Shown here: one piece after another, positions 56,736-64,000 of the stretch
How positions within the stretch are numbered: position 1 is the first letter of the stretch
Layout of the letters: each line of letters starts with the position of its first letter
From: Symsagittifera roscoffensis
Taxonomy: Eukaryota; Xenacoelomorpha; Acoela; Convolutidae
Reading direction: 5' to 3'
NCBI RefSeq assembly: GCF_963678635.1
Contig: NC_087064.1
Location: 35,721,716 to 35,785,715, forward strand
DNA length: 64,000 nucleotides
The notes under the pieces: generated by a model
What the model saw: the letters and a program-made list of their open reading frames with translations, nothing else
The model's database searches: none
What the model was told of the DNA's origin: nothing
Made by a program: the position numbers and the translations under genes

Positions 56736-57741
56736 TAGTAGCGTTAATCGCTAGTTCTGACAGTTCCGATCCCGAGCTCGAATTCCTGTCTGAATAGGTG
56801 TCCATTCCTGAGCTTCCTGAATTATCCGCCGTCGAAGAGGTTGTGCTGGAGACTGCACGCTCCTCCAGATCATTTTTGTGCTTTCTTTGCATCCATCTGA
56901 ACTCCCCTGACAAAACCTTTTGCTCTAGGTCCTGTTTCTCATCAGGAATTTCCTCGTCTATCTCAGACTCCCCGGACAAATTTCCTTGTCCCGGGTGTTG
57001 ATCTTGTGATCGCTGGTTCTTCTCATCATCCGTCTCCCCGGACAAATAGTCCTGCAGCAGATTTTGTTCTACCTCTTCATCCTCTTTATCCCGGTCCACA
57101 AAGGTGACGGTTTTCTTTCGCTTGCTGCTCCCCTGTTCTTTCTGTCCGTAAGATGTACTGGTTAAAATCTCTTGGGGTATTGAGGATACTAGTTGCTGAA
57201 CTATTGTCCTACAATCCTTCTCGTTCTCTTCGTGCTGTCGTCTGGACGGCATGATCTTCACCTTCTCACTGACTGTTAGCGATGCCACTGCTGCTGTCCA
57301 CTCGGGGTCATCTCTGGTCACTTCTCTTTCTAACAATCCACCCAGCATCCGCATCACTTGTGGTGTGACTTGCACCGTTTTATCCAATAATGAGAAGCTG
57401 TTTATATTCATGCGAGAGAGTTCTTGCTGGACCAGGTTCGAGCGCAGCAACAAATCCAAGGGGACCGGGTCCTCCTTGGACAGGATCTTTATCTCGGCTG
57501 CTTTCTCTACAGGTAACTCAGGGTGCCCTGGAATTGGATGTCCAGACTTATCCAACCATCTCATTAAGGGAAGCGCTTCATAGGTTTCTTTGTCCAGAAA
57601 CGAGAATCCTTCCTTTATTTCCGCCTGATTGGCCTGCTTCTGCTCCAATCTTTCATAGAACTCAGTTTTCTTGCTGAGACTGTCAGCATTCTGGTGTTTA
57701 TCACGCATCCTATGTTCGATTATCATATGGTAGCCATCCAA
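56686..57741 (-). CDS. End of RNase H plus long acidic linker to integrase
   Basis: 351 codons. Residues 1-25 (DGYHMIIEHR, HQNADSLSKK) are the last strand and Asp-containing end of a Ty3/gypsy RNase H (the A-D-x-L-S motif, Asp20). The remaining 320 residues are a charged linker rich in Glu, Asp, Ser and Gln with several LSGE motifs. No chromodomain or dUTPase is visible. Typical gypsy elements have a much shorter RH-IN connection. The beginning is separated from the RT frame by a break at about 57745 and the end overlaps the integrase frame by 50 bases in another register. Confidence 0.75.
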   Translation of the reverse strand: MDGYHMIIEHRMRDKHQNADSLSKKTEFYERLEQKQANQAEIKEGFSFLDKETYEALPLMRWLDKSGHPIPGHPELPVEKAAEIKILSKEDPVPLDLLLRSNLVQQELSRMNINSFSLLDKTVQVTPQVMRMLGGLLEREVTRDDPEWTAAVASLTVSEKVKIMPSRRQHEENEKDCRTIVQQLVSSIPQEILTSTSYGQKEQGSSKRKKTVTFVDRDKEDEEVEQNLLQDYLSGETDDEKNQRSQDQHPGQGNLSGESEIDEEIPDEKQDLEQKVLSGEFRWMQRKHKNDLEERAVSSTTSSTADNSGSSGMDTYSDRNSSSGSELSELAINATSGNSGKGPGQRGVPGS

Positions 57742-57746
57742 TCTTA

Positions 57747-59273
57747 CTATCCATCTACCAATATAACTCTATCCATCGAGTAGGTCTTCATCCAGGATAA
57801 CGCTCTATTGTCCACGCGTAACTTGAAGGGAGCGCTCCCCAAGTATGCACGGTACTTCTCCACAAAGGTGACTACTGCAAACATTTCTGCTTTTGGTGCG
57901 CCATATTTCATCTCTGTGTCACTCAAGACTTTGCTGCCGTATGCAATGGGACGGAGAACTGTTCTTCCGTTCCATTCATGCTCTTGATGCAAGATTCCTG
58001 AGATGGCCACCACCGATGCGTCTGTGTCGAGAACATTCATGCCCTTTTCTGTAGGCATGCCCAGCACTGGCGCTTCGCACAGTTCCCGCTTTATGTTCTC
58101 GAAAGCAACCTGTGCCTCATCGTTCCATTCGAACTTTTTCCCTTTGTTGCGCATCAGCTTCTGCATCGGGTACACCTTGTCCGCATATCCTTTTATGAAT
58201 TCTCGGTAGTAATTGGCAAACCCTTGGAAGCTCAGGAGCTGTGTGTCCGTTCTGGGGGCTTTCCATGTCAACACTGCTTCCACTGCTTCCGGGTCCGGCC
58301 TCACACCATGCCTATCCACCATTCTTCCAGGGTACTTAATCGAGTCCCTAAGGATTTCACATTTCGATGGTTTGCACTTTAATCCTGCTCTTTTCATGCA
58401 TCCAAAGACCTCATCGAGCCTATCAATATGGTCTTCCAGGGTCGGTGTCGCTATGACTACGTCATCCACGTAACACATCACGAGATTCCCGTACTTCTTG
58501 GTCACTCTCGTCAAAGCCTGAGCCATCAGTCTTTGAAAAGTGGCCGTTGCATTGCACAAGCCGAAGGGCATCCTCTTCCACTGGTACAATCCCAATTCGC
58601 ACGCAAATCCGGTTTTCTCTCTGTCCTTCTTCCGCAGAGGGACCTGCCAGAAGGCAGAACCTAAGTCCAATGTGGTGAAGAACTTGGCATCACCAAGCTT
58701 AGATAGGCTCTCGTCTATTCGCGGTATCGGGTACGCATCTTTTATCGTTACCGCGTTCAAGTAACGAAAGTCGCAACAAAATCTAAGCTGCCCCCCTTTC
58801 TTTTTCGCCATTACTACCCCGCAAGCCCATGGCGATTTCGAGGGTTCTATCATGTCGTATTCAAGCAACATTTCTATTTCCGCTCGGCACGCTTCCGATT
58901 TGTGTGGCGTCATTCGCCTTGCGCCTTCCCTATGGGGAACGGCGTCCTCTTCTAGTTCGATTTCGTGTTCGACGAAATTACAGCAACCGATATCCGCCTT
59001 ATGCTTTGAAAATACATCTGCGTTCCGATTTAGGAGGTCCCGCAATTTTTCGAAATCTCCTTCACCTATTTTCCCTTTTAAATGTTCTATCTCTGGCAAA
59101 ACCGGTTTGTCAGATTCTAGTTCATATGACGAGGGGCGTTCCGGAAAATTCGAGCAGCTTGATAAGCCGTCGTCCGTTTCGGATTTCATTGAAAACAATT
59201 TATGAATAGATTTTAATTCTTTAATCCTCTTTAAAATTTTATCTTTATTGGCATGATAAGGACAGTCTTTCAC
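57747..59273 (-). CDS. Reverse transcriptase and RNase H
   Basis: 508 codons. Residues 145-275 carry the RT palm: WACGVVMAKKKGGQLRFCCD, TTLDLGSAFWQ (Asp203), MPFGLCNATATFQRLM and the catalytic CYVDDVV (Asp270, Asp271). Thumb and connection follow (FQGFANYYREFIKGYA). RNase H starts near 412 with Asp416 and Asp418 in LDTDAS, Glu463 in KAEMFAVV and Asp488 in RVDNRALSW. The frame stops at 57747, just before the last RNase H strand, which is found in the next frame; a short insertion with a local near-duplication (GATGGATAG beside GATTGGATGG) around 57745 is the likely cause. All catalytic residues of RT are intact. It begins at a GTG overlapping the end of the 180-codon frame. Confidence 0.9.
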   Translation of the reverse strand: MKDCPYHANKDKILKRIKELKSIHKLFSMKSETDDGLSSCSNFPERPSSYELESDKPVLPEIEHLKGKIGEGDFEKLRDLLNRNADVFSKHKADIGCCNFVEHEIELEEDAVPHREGARRMTPHKSEACRAEIEMLLEYDMIEPSKSPWACGVVMAKKKGGQLRFCCDFRYLNAVTIKDAYPIPRIDESLSKLGDAKFFTTLDLGSAFWQVPLRKKDREKTGFACELGLYQWKRMPFGLCNATATFQRLMAQALTRVTKKYGNLVMCYVDDVVIATPTLEDHIDRLDEVFGCMKRAGLKCKPSKCEILRDSIKYPGRMVDRHGVRPDPEAVEAVLTWKAPRTDTQLLSFQGFANYYREFIKGYADKVYPMQKLMRNKGKKFEWNDEAQVAFENIKRELCEAPVLGMPTEKGMNVLDTDASVVAISGILHQEHEWNGRTVLRPIAYGSKVLSDTEMKYGAPKAEMFAVVTFVEKYRAYLGSAPFKLRVDNRALSWMKTYSMDRVILVDG

Positions 59274-59812
59274 AAGTTTTGTGTCTCCTCATAGTCGGTC
59301 CTCATCGGCAAAGCGTAGCCAAGCTTCTTTCCACGCTGGATTGAAAACGTGGTGTCCAGTGTGTTCAACAACACACTGACACACAGTCCGTTTCGCGTTA
59401 CCGAGAAGCTCCGGCCTAAAATCACCGAACTCTGACTATTTGGATTCGGTACTAAGCAAACCTGTTTACTATCACTTAACGAATTCAAATTTCTCATTCT
59501 AAAAATTGCTACTACAGCTTGTCCTGGTTGTAATTTTACTTTTCTATCTAAAAAAATTGGTACCTTGTTTTCGTCTGTTATTATCCTATTAATTGGTCCT
59601 ATTAATTCCTGACAAAGTCCCTGCCCAAGATGAATTGGTCGGCGTCGTCCAGATTCTCTACCACCAGGAAGCTCATCCAAAGATCCCGTCCTCCCATGTG
59701 GAGGACCGTTATTGGTGTTCTTCCGGCCACGTAGATAGCTCCTCGATTGGCGGCGGCCAGTCGGAGATTCGTTGGAATTAGATCTTCCCGCGTGAAGCCC
59801 ATTCTTTCCCAA
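59270..59812 (-). CDS. Protease-to-RT spacer frame
   Basis: 180 codons, partly overlapping the protease in another frame; only the part after about 59630 is meaningful. That part (IGPINRIITDENKVPIF, RKVKLQPGQAVVAIF, SVILGRSFSV, RGKKLGYALP) matches the spacer that joins protease to RT in many Ty3/gypsy polyproteins. Entering it from the protease needs a one-base shift near 59602-59630; leaving it for the RT frame needs another near 59272. The first could be a programmed pro-pol frameshift; two in succession look more like mutations. Confidence 0.65.
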   Translation of the reverse strand: MGKNGLHAGRSNSNESPTGRRQSRSYLRGRKNTNNGPPHGRTGSLDELPGGRESGRRRPIHLGQGLCQELIGPINRIITDENKVPIFLDRKVKLQPGQAVVAIFRMRNLNSLSDSKQVCLVPNPNSQSSVILGRSFSVTRNGLCVSVLLNTLDTTFSIQRGKKLGYALPMRTDYEETQNL

Positions 59813-62800
59813 GTTTTTATCGGCATCACACTCACTACCGCTCCTGTGTCCAGAAGCTCTGTGACTCCGAGTTTTGTTCCGTTGGTTTCGAGCAGATGTG
59901 CGGTCACATCTGCTTCATACCCAATGTGTACTGCGTCTTGTTCCATCATGGCGTCATGGCCTATCCTGCGGACTTTGAGTTCCTCCTCACCCAAACAGAT
60001 CTGCCCCATTTGGTCATCATCTGTTGTTACATAAGTCCTGGTGTAGATACTGATTCCATCCACGTTCAGCATTACTTGATACGGCCCATAGACCTCTAGG
60101 TAGCGTCCATGAAGTTTCTTCATGCGAGGGCCACCCGTCGTTAGTAGTGCTCGCACAGCTCTCGACTCGGTGCGTGGCTCCACCCGCCTCAGATAATCTG
60201 CATATGTGTCTAAATGCATCAAAGTGAACTCGGATGGTTCACTCAGATTTCTGATCACCTGATGTCCAGCCACTGAGATTATCGACTGTATCTTGCATCC
60301 TTGCGGCACCATGCCGAACCTCTGACCGGAGATCACATTAAGCTTCATGCTCAAACTGCTTGGTGCTTTAGTTTCCTCGAACTCCGTTGCTTCGAAGGTA
60401 TTCAGTTGCTCCTGATGTTTCTCATTCTCCAGTTCAAATTTCACTTTTTGTTCGATCTCTTTCGTCACTAGTTCCTGCTGCACTCTATTTAGAGCATCCC
60501 TCGCGGCTGCCTTATAATCGATCTTGAAGTCGTGAGCCGCGGTTGCTGGTTCCGGCTCACGTGTCTCCTCTATTACCGCTTGCATTTTCTTTGCCGCCAG
60601 CTCTTGAGGTTTATCCTTTCTGCGTGCTTCTGCTTCACTCAAAAGTCGAGCCTTGCTGGCTTTCACTCCTGACAAAGCTTCTTCATGTCTTGGATGCTTA
60701 ATATCTGCCACTGCATCCCAGAATTGCGGACAATCTGATTTAAAATGACCTTCGAAGTTGCAAAAGAAACACCTCGGGCCGAATTTCGCAATTACTCCTC
60801 TCATGAAATCCTCATGGTCAAACTCTGACGCATCTTCGTCCTCGAGGCTAAAGCCTATCGCTTTCATGCCTTGTTTGTAAGCTGGGCATGCTGACACATG
60901 ATGGTCCGTTGAACTGCAATTAGCACAAGAGCGTCTCTTGTCCATATCATCCCTCGGTTTGTACCAATTGTTCCCTTGGTTTGCTGGTCCGTTGTTAAAA
61001 TTGCCATAATTGTTCTTGTAATATCCAGATCTCGAAGGAGGTTTCAACAAAAGATACTCTTTTGATTTGAGCCTCAACTCCTCCGGTGTTGGCGCATTGG
61101 TTGATAGTGGTGTGTAATGCGTTGCTAGCATCGTACGAAAATCATCATTCTTCACACCATCGATAAATTTCGAGGCTACGGCCAAGTTCATCCTTCGGTT
61201 TGACTCGTCCGGTTGGCTGCGTCTCCTCAGCATTTCCAAATCATCGAGAAACTTGTCTATCGTTTCATCTTCTCGTTGCCTCCGTTTCTCAAAGCGCATC
61301 ATCGCCTGGTGCCCCTGCACCCCTGATCCAAAACGGTTTAACAAGATTTCGAAGATTTTCTCAGCAGTGTCACGTTGATATTGCTTCTTGGCCATGACAC
61401 AGTTCAGGGCTGTCCCTTCTAAATTGCTGGTGAGCGCACTGCATTCCTGTCTCTCCGACAAGTCCTCTTCCTCGAAATGCAGCTTCATTACCTCTATCCA
61501 GGTATCAATACAGCCATCAGATTCGTCTTTGTAGCATCTTGGTTTCTTAAAGACTCTTCTGGACTTCTCACTGCGTTCATTGGTTCTTGATAACCTTGTC
61601 AGGAATGTCTCCAAAGACCTGTTTAGGGGTTCAAATGCTGTGGCCATTGCCGTAGCATCCCTTGAGTGTCCTGCTTGAGTGTCCTCACACCTCGTTGAAG
61701 GCTCTGTGTGCGGTGCATCCCTGCAATCCGAATCACCGTGAGTGTTTCCCGCTTGGCCCACATGACTCCTCTTCGGGCTTGCATGCCCCCTGTTGCCGGA
61801 ATCACTTCTCCCAGTCGCATGTGTGCCTTGCGTTGGTCGTTCGTTAGAGGTTTGTCTGTTCCCCGTTGAACTTGCTCTACTGTTCGGGCCCCATGTTCCA
61901 TTACCCCTTGTGGCATAGCCGGTTGAACTGCCCCTGCCTCTAGTGGATCCATACTTCTTCCTCTTTTGATGTTCATTGAAGTTCACCCTCGGTTCCTTGC
62001 TGGGACCTCCCGAGTTCGGTTCTCCTTCTTTTGGTCCACTCTTGCTGCTTAGTAGCCCGTCCAACCTATCCATGATAGCCTGAGTTCGCTTCTCCATCAT
62101 CGCGTCTATCTTTGTGTCAAGAGTCCCAAGAGACTGCTCTTGTTGAATTCTTAACTTCTCCATGTCGTCTCTTAAGCGTAACTCTCGCTGTTCCGCCTCT
62201 CTTGTCATTCGCGACAATTTCCTCGCCATATGTTCGTCCGTTCTTTCTTTCAAGCGTTTTTCGCTCCTGTTAACTTCTTGTCTGTTGCGGTTTATTTCTT
62301 CCTGCAGACTCTCTCTTTCAATGTGGACTGCCCTTTCTAGTTCACTCATCCTTATTGACATCTGCTCGTTTTGTTCTCCTAAACTGTCCACTATGTTGTT
62401 TAAGGCTTTCTCTAGTGCTGCCCCGTTATCCACGAGTGGCGTCACTAGTGGTGGTGTAACCCTGTCGGTCCCAGGTAGCTTCGTGCTGGTCGAGATCCGG
62501 GCCTTAACTCTCTGCCTCGACGTCTTTTCATTATCTATTTCAGGATCCGCTAACGGGTTGCCTAGCCCTCTGGTTCTACTCTCTCCAGTTTGTGGCTCTG
62601 AACTTGTCCTAATCGCGAAGTCTTTTGACTGGCCCGTTGTGTTTGCCTCTTTGCTTATCGTTGTCACTACACCAAATTTGTCCATGATTCCAGTCTCTCT
62701 TCCGACGTGTGCCTCATTTTCCTGGATCGAACTATTGAGGCTGACTTGAGATCCAAAGTCCCCTTGCTCCTCTTCATCCTCTTCCTCCTGGGATTCACCG

Positions 62801-63327
62801 TCGTTTCCTGCTCCTCCTCCCATGCTGAATGGAAAGATGTTTCCGAAGGTGTTCTTCATTCTTTCTGAGAATGATGATGACGTTGTTTGTTTCCCAGTTC
62901 CTCCTGCCATCATAGTGTTGTCTGTCGGAGATCTTCTAGTTGCCGCTACTTCAGTTGAGATGTCGGACAGTTCCGACATCTCCTCTCGATCCAATGTCCC
63001 GGTGGAAGTGGCAAAATCATGGCCTTGTTCTACCGGAGTAGATTCACTCGCCAGCCTTCTGCCTCTCCCTTCCAGTCCATTTACTTCCTGGTTGTCGTTC
63101 ATGGTATGGTCCGTATTGACCTCCACTTCTAACAGTTCTTTCCGCTCTTCTGAGGTCTTCTGACTTCTCGTTTCAACCATTCTGCCTGAAACCGTCTCCC
63201 CTTTATCGGACCGGGATCGCTTGATCCAATCCACAAAAGGATCGGTCATCGTTTTTCTTTGCTTTTCAGGTATGAATTTCCTAGAGCTATTACCTCGTTT
63301 TGGTATCCTTGACTTGTCTAGACTCAT
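59602..63327 (-). CDS. Gag-protease polyprotein
   Basis: 1241 aa, starting at an ATG. Residues 1-300: charged, Ser/Thr-rich; about 305-425: long coiled coil; about 590-740: retrotransposon gag core (CIDTWIEVMKLHFEEEDL, NLEGTALNCVMAKKQY, LLNRFG, KFLDDLEMLRRR); two CCHC knuckles of C-x2-C-x4-H-x4-C form at 801-814 and 853-866; about 1011-1120: a retropepsin-like fold lacking its Asp-Thr-Gly; about 1150-1241: a retropepsin with LLDTGAVVSVM (Asp1160) and FILGRDF. The gag is unusually long at its N-terminus. The protease frame ends with a stop at 59602 where the spacer to RT should follow. Confidence 0.9.
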   Translation of the reverse strand: MSLDKSRIPKRGNSSRKFIPEKQRKTMTDPFVDWIKRSRSDKGETVSGRMVETRSQKTSEERKELLEVEVNTDHTMNDNQEVNGLEGRGRRLASESTPVEQGHDFATSTGTLDREEMSELSDISTEVAATRRSPTDNTMMAGGTGKQTTSSSFSERMKNTFGNIFPFSMGGGAGNDGESQEEEDEEEQGDFGSQVSLNSSIQENEAHVGRETGIMDKFGVVTTISKEANTTGQSKDFAIRTSSEPQTGESRTRGLGNPLADPEIDNEKTSRQRVKARISTSTKLPGTDRVTPPLVTPLVDNGAALEKALNNIVDSLGEQNEQMSIRMSELERAVHIERESLQEEINRNRQEVNRSEKRLKERTDEHMARKLSRMTREAEQRELRLRDDMEKLRIQQEQSLGTLDTKIDAMMEKRTQAIMDRLDGLLSSKSGPKEGEPNSGGPSKEPRVNFNEHQKRKKYGSTRGRGSSTGYATRGNGTWGPNSRASSTGNRQTSNERPTQGTHATGRSDSGNRGHASPKRSHVGQAGNTHGDSDCRDAPHTEPSTRCEDTQAGHSRDATAMATAFEPLNRSLETFLTRLSRTNERSEKSRRVFKKPRCYKDESDGCIDTWIEVMKLHFEEEDLSERQECSALTSNLEGTALNCVMAKKQYQRDTAEKIFEILLNRFGSGVQGHQAMMRFEKRRQREDETIDKFLDDLEMLRRRSQPDESNRRMNLAVASKFIDGVKNDDFRTMLATHYTPLSTNAPTPEELRLKSKEYLLLKPPSRSGYYKNNYGNFNNGPANQGNNWYKPRDDMDKRRSCANCSSTDHHVSACPAYKQGMKAIGFSLEDEDASEFDHEDFMRGVIAKFGPRCFFCNFEGHFKSDCPQFWDAVADIKHPRHEEALSGVKASKARLLSEAEARRKDKPQELAAKKMQAVIEETREPEPATAAHDFKIDYKAAARDALNRVQQELVTKEIEQKVKFELENEKHQEQLNTFEATEFEETKAPSSLSMKLNVISGQRFGMVPQGCKIQSIISVAGHQVIRNLSEPSEFTLMHLDTYADYLRRVEPRTESRAVRALLTTGGPRMKKLHGRYLEVYGPYQVMLNVDGISIYTRTYVTTDDDQMGQICLGEEELKVRRIGHDAMMEQDAVHIGYEADVTAHLLETNGTKLGVTELLDTGAVVSVMPIKTWERMGFTREDLIPTNLRLAAANRGAIYVAGRTPITVLHMGGRDLWMSFLVVENLDDADQFILGRDFVRN
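59968..60297 (-). other. Upstream retropepsin-like domain without DTG
   Basis: Residues about 1011-1120 of gag-PR. Reading it beside the active protease: NLSEPSEFTLM aligns with LLDTGAVVSVM (Ser1029-Glu-Pro for Asp-Thr-Gly), YGPYQVMLNVDGISIYTRTY with AGRTPITVLHMGGRDLWMSF, and GQICLGEEEL with DQFILGRDFV. Confidence 0.55.
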
Positions 63328-63793
63328 TCTCTATTTGTCACTTTTTAATGCCTATACTTAACTCGATTGCTAGAGACCTTATAGTTTTATTAACAATAAT
63401 AATGACACAACACAATAATTTTTACAAGATTCTATTAAATAGTGACCACGAATCCCTGTATGTTATCAGAGTACAGTTTGTATAAAATTTATTCACACTA
63501 ACCGATTATCGGTGGTAAGATTTGAAAACTAGCACAATATGATGTTATCAGTCAATTTAAAAGATAGTGTACTCACTACCCAATCAAGCACAGTTTATGT
63601 TGATTTAAAATCAAAAAACAAAATATATATATTTAATGTCAAACTATGAATACTTCTATGAAAAAAAAACGTATGTGTAATGTACTCTTAGTCGGTCGCA
63701 GTACAATAGTCGAACCTGTCTTTTAAAGAAAAAGCTTTCCCTGCTCGGTGCTGCACCAAACAGACAAAACTTTGAAAGGAGTAATTTTCTCAA

Positions 63794-63814
63794 GTGGGCG
63801 TCTATTGCACCCAC
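63794..63814. other. Leader hairpin 1
   Basis: GTGGGCG (63794-63800) pairs with CACCCAC (63808-63814) over a 7-base loop, with one G-T/U pair in the element-sense strand. Confidence 0.6.
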
Positions 63815-63842
63815 CGAGTACTGTGTTACCTATCTGCCTTCG

Positions 63843-63882
63843 GACTGCCCGAGCTAGACCTACTAAAATCCTCAGGGCAGTC
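63843..63882. other. Leader hairpin 2
   Basis: GACTGCCC (63843-63850) is perfectly complementary to GGGCAGTC (63875-63882); inside it GAG (63851-63853) can pair with CTC (63871-63873) past one bulged A. Confidence 0.65.
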
Positions 63883-64000
63883 ACTTTTCCCAAAAACGTA
63901 TTATGTTACAATCCACACCAATGAATCACGCTCTTTTTAATTTAGATTTAGTGTCGCGAATATCCGAGTTCGGACCTGTTTTGTTTTGGTCTGGTTCTTA

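Larger units (their letters stand above)
48171..64000 (-). mobile_element. Giant Ty3/gypsy-type LTR retrotransposon, incomplete at right edge
   Basis: Order in element sense: leader, gag-PR, RT-RNase H, acidic linker, integrase with macrodomain, 398-bp spacer, SGNH-hydrolase ORF, unknown 824-aa ORF, 3' region. PR before RT before RH before IN, the D,D35E integrase with a GPY/F-type module and YVDD RT place it in Ty3/gypsy (Metaviridae). Internal length is over 15 kb, while usual members are about 5-9 kb in total. The GC content is plainly above the AT-rich flanks. The frame is interrupted near 59602-59812, 59272, 57745, 56700, 51337 and 50950, so this copy is probably defective. There is no clear envelope gene: the downstream ORFs lack a signal peptide and a convincing membrane anchor. 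Confidence 0.9.
63328..64000 (-). other. 5' leader of the retrotransposon (may include LTR end)
   Basis: Non-coding 673 bp upstream of gag in element sense. It contains several perfect stems (63794-63814 and 63843-63882). No primer-binding site or TG...CA boundary could be placed with confidence; the 5' LTR is at least partly outside the window. Confidence 0.5.

Overview
The window is metazoan nuclear DNA. It is AT-rich, with GT-AG introns, a eukaryotic tRNA gene with a Pol III terminator, and dense transposon debris. The only host protein gene recognised is the 3' part of a Roundabout (Robo) axon-guidance receptor, which points to a bilaterian animal, most likely an invertebrate. I cannot name the species or phylum.

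Layout. 1-3707: intron or upstream DNA with dispersed repeats and a TIR-bounded minisatellite. 3708-13978 (+): thirteen phase-consistent Robo exons (three Ig segments, three FN3 domains, transmembrane helix, long cytoplasmic tail); a tRNA-Thr(UGU) gene lies in the penultimate intron. 13979-33600: 3'-flanking DNA with repeats, a decayed Ty3/gypsy gag fragment, a 1.95-kb tandem duplication, a 249-bp tandem repeat, a C-rich array and an inverted-repeat element. 29.4-47.1 kb: a graveyard of non-LTR retrotransposons on both strands and two Penelope-like GIY-YIG fragments. About 48.2 kb to the right edge (-): an unusually large Ty3/gypsy-type LTR retrotransposon, clearly richer in GC than its surroundings.

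The minus-strand retrotransposon is the most interesting object. Reading 5' to 3' (right to left) it has: a leader able to fold into hairpins; a 1241-aa gag-protease ORF with coiled coil, gag core, two CCHC knuckles, and what looks like two retropepsin folds in tandem, the first lacking its DTG; a reverse transcriptase/RNase H region; a long acidic linker; an integrase (H2C2, D,D35E, GPF) whose C-terminal extension ends in a macrodomain of the OARD1/TARG1 type; then, beyond pol, a 689-aa ORF with coiled coil and a complete SGNH (GDSL) hydrolase domain, followed after one in-frame stop and one frameshift by an 824-aa ORF of unknown function. Internal length exceeds 15 kb. Several frame breaks suggest this copy is inactive, or that the assembly has small indels. 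One reading is that the element carries ADP-ribose-reading and ester-hydrolysing modules as well as normal replication functions; that is inference.

No search could be run. Family assignments rest on motifs and residue spacing read from the translations.
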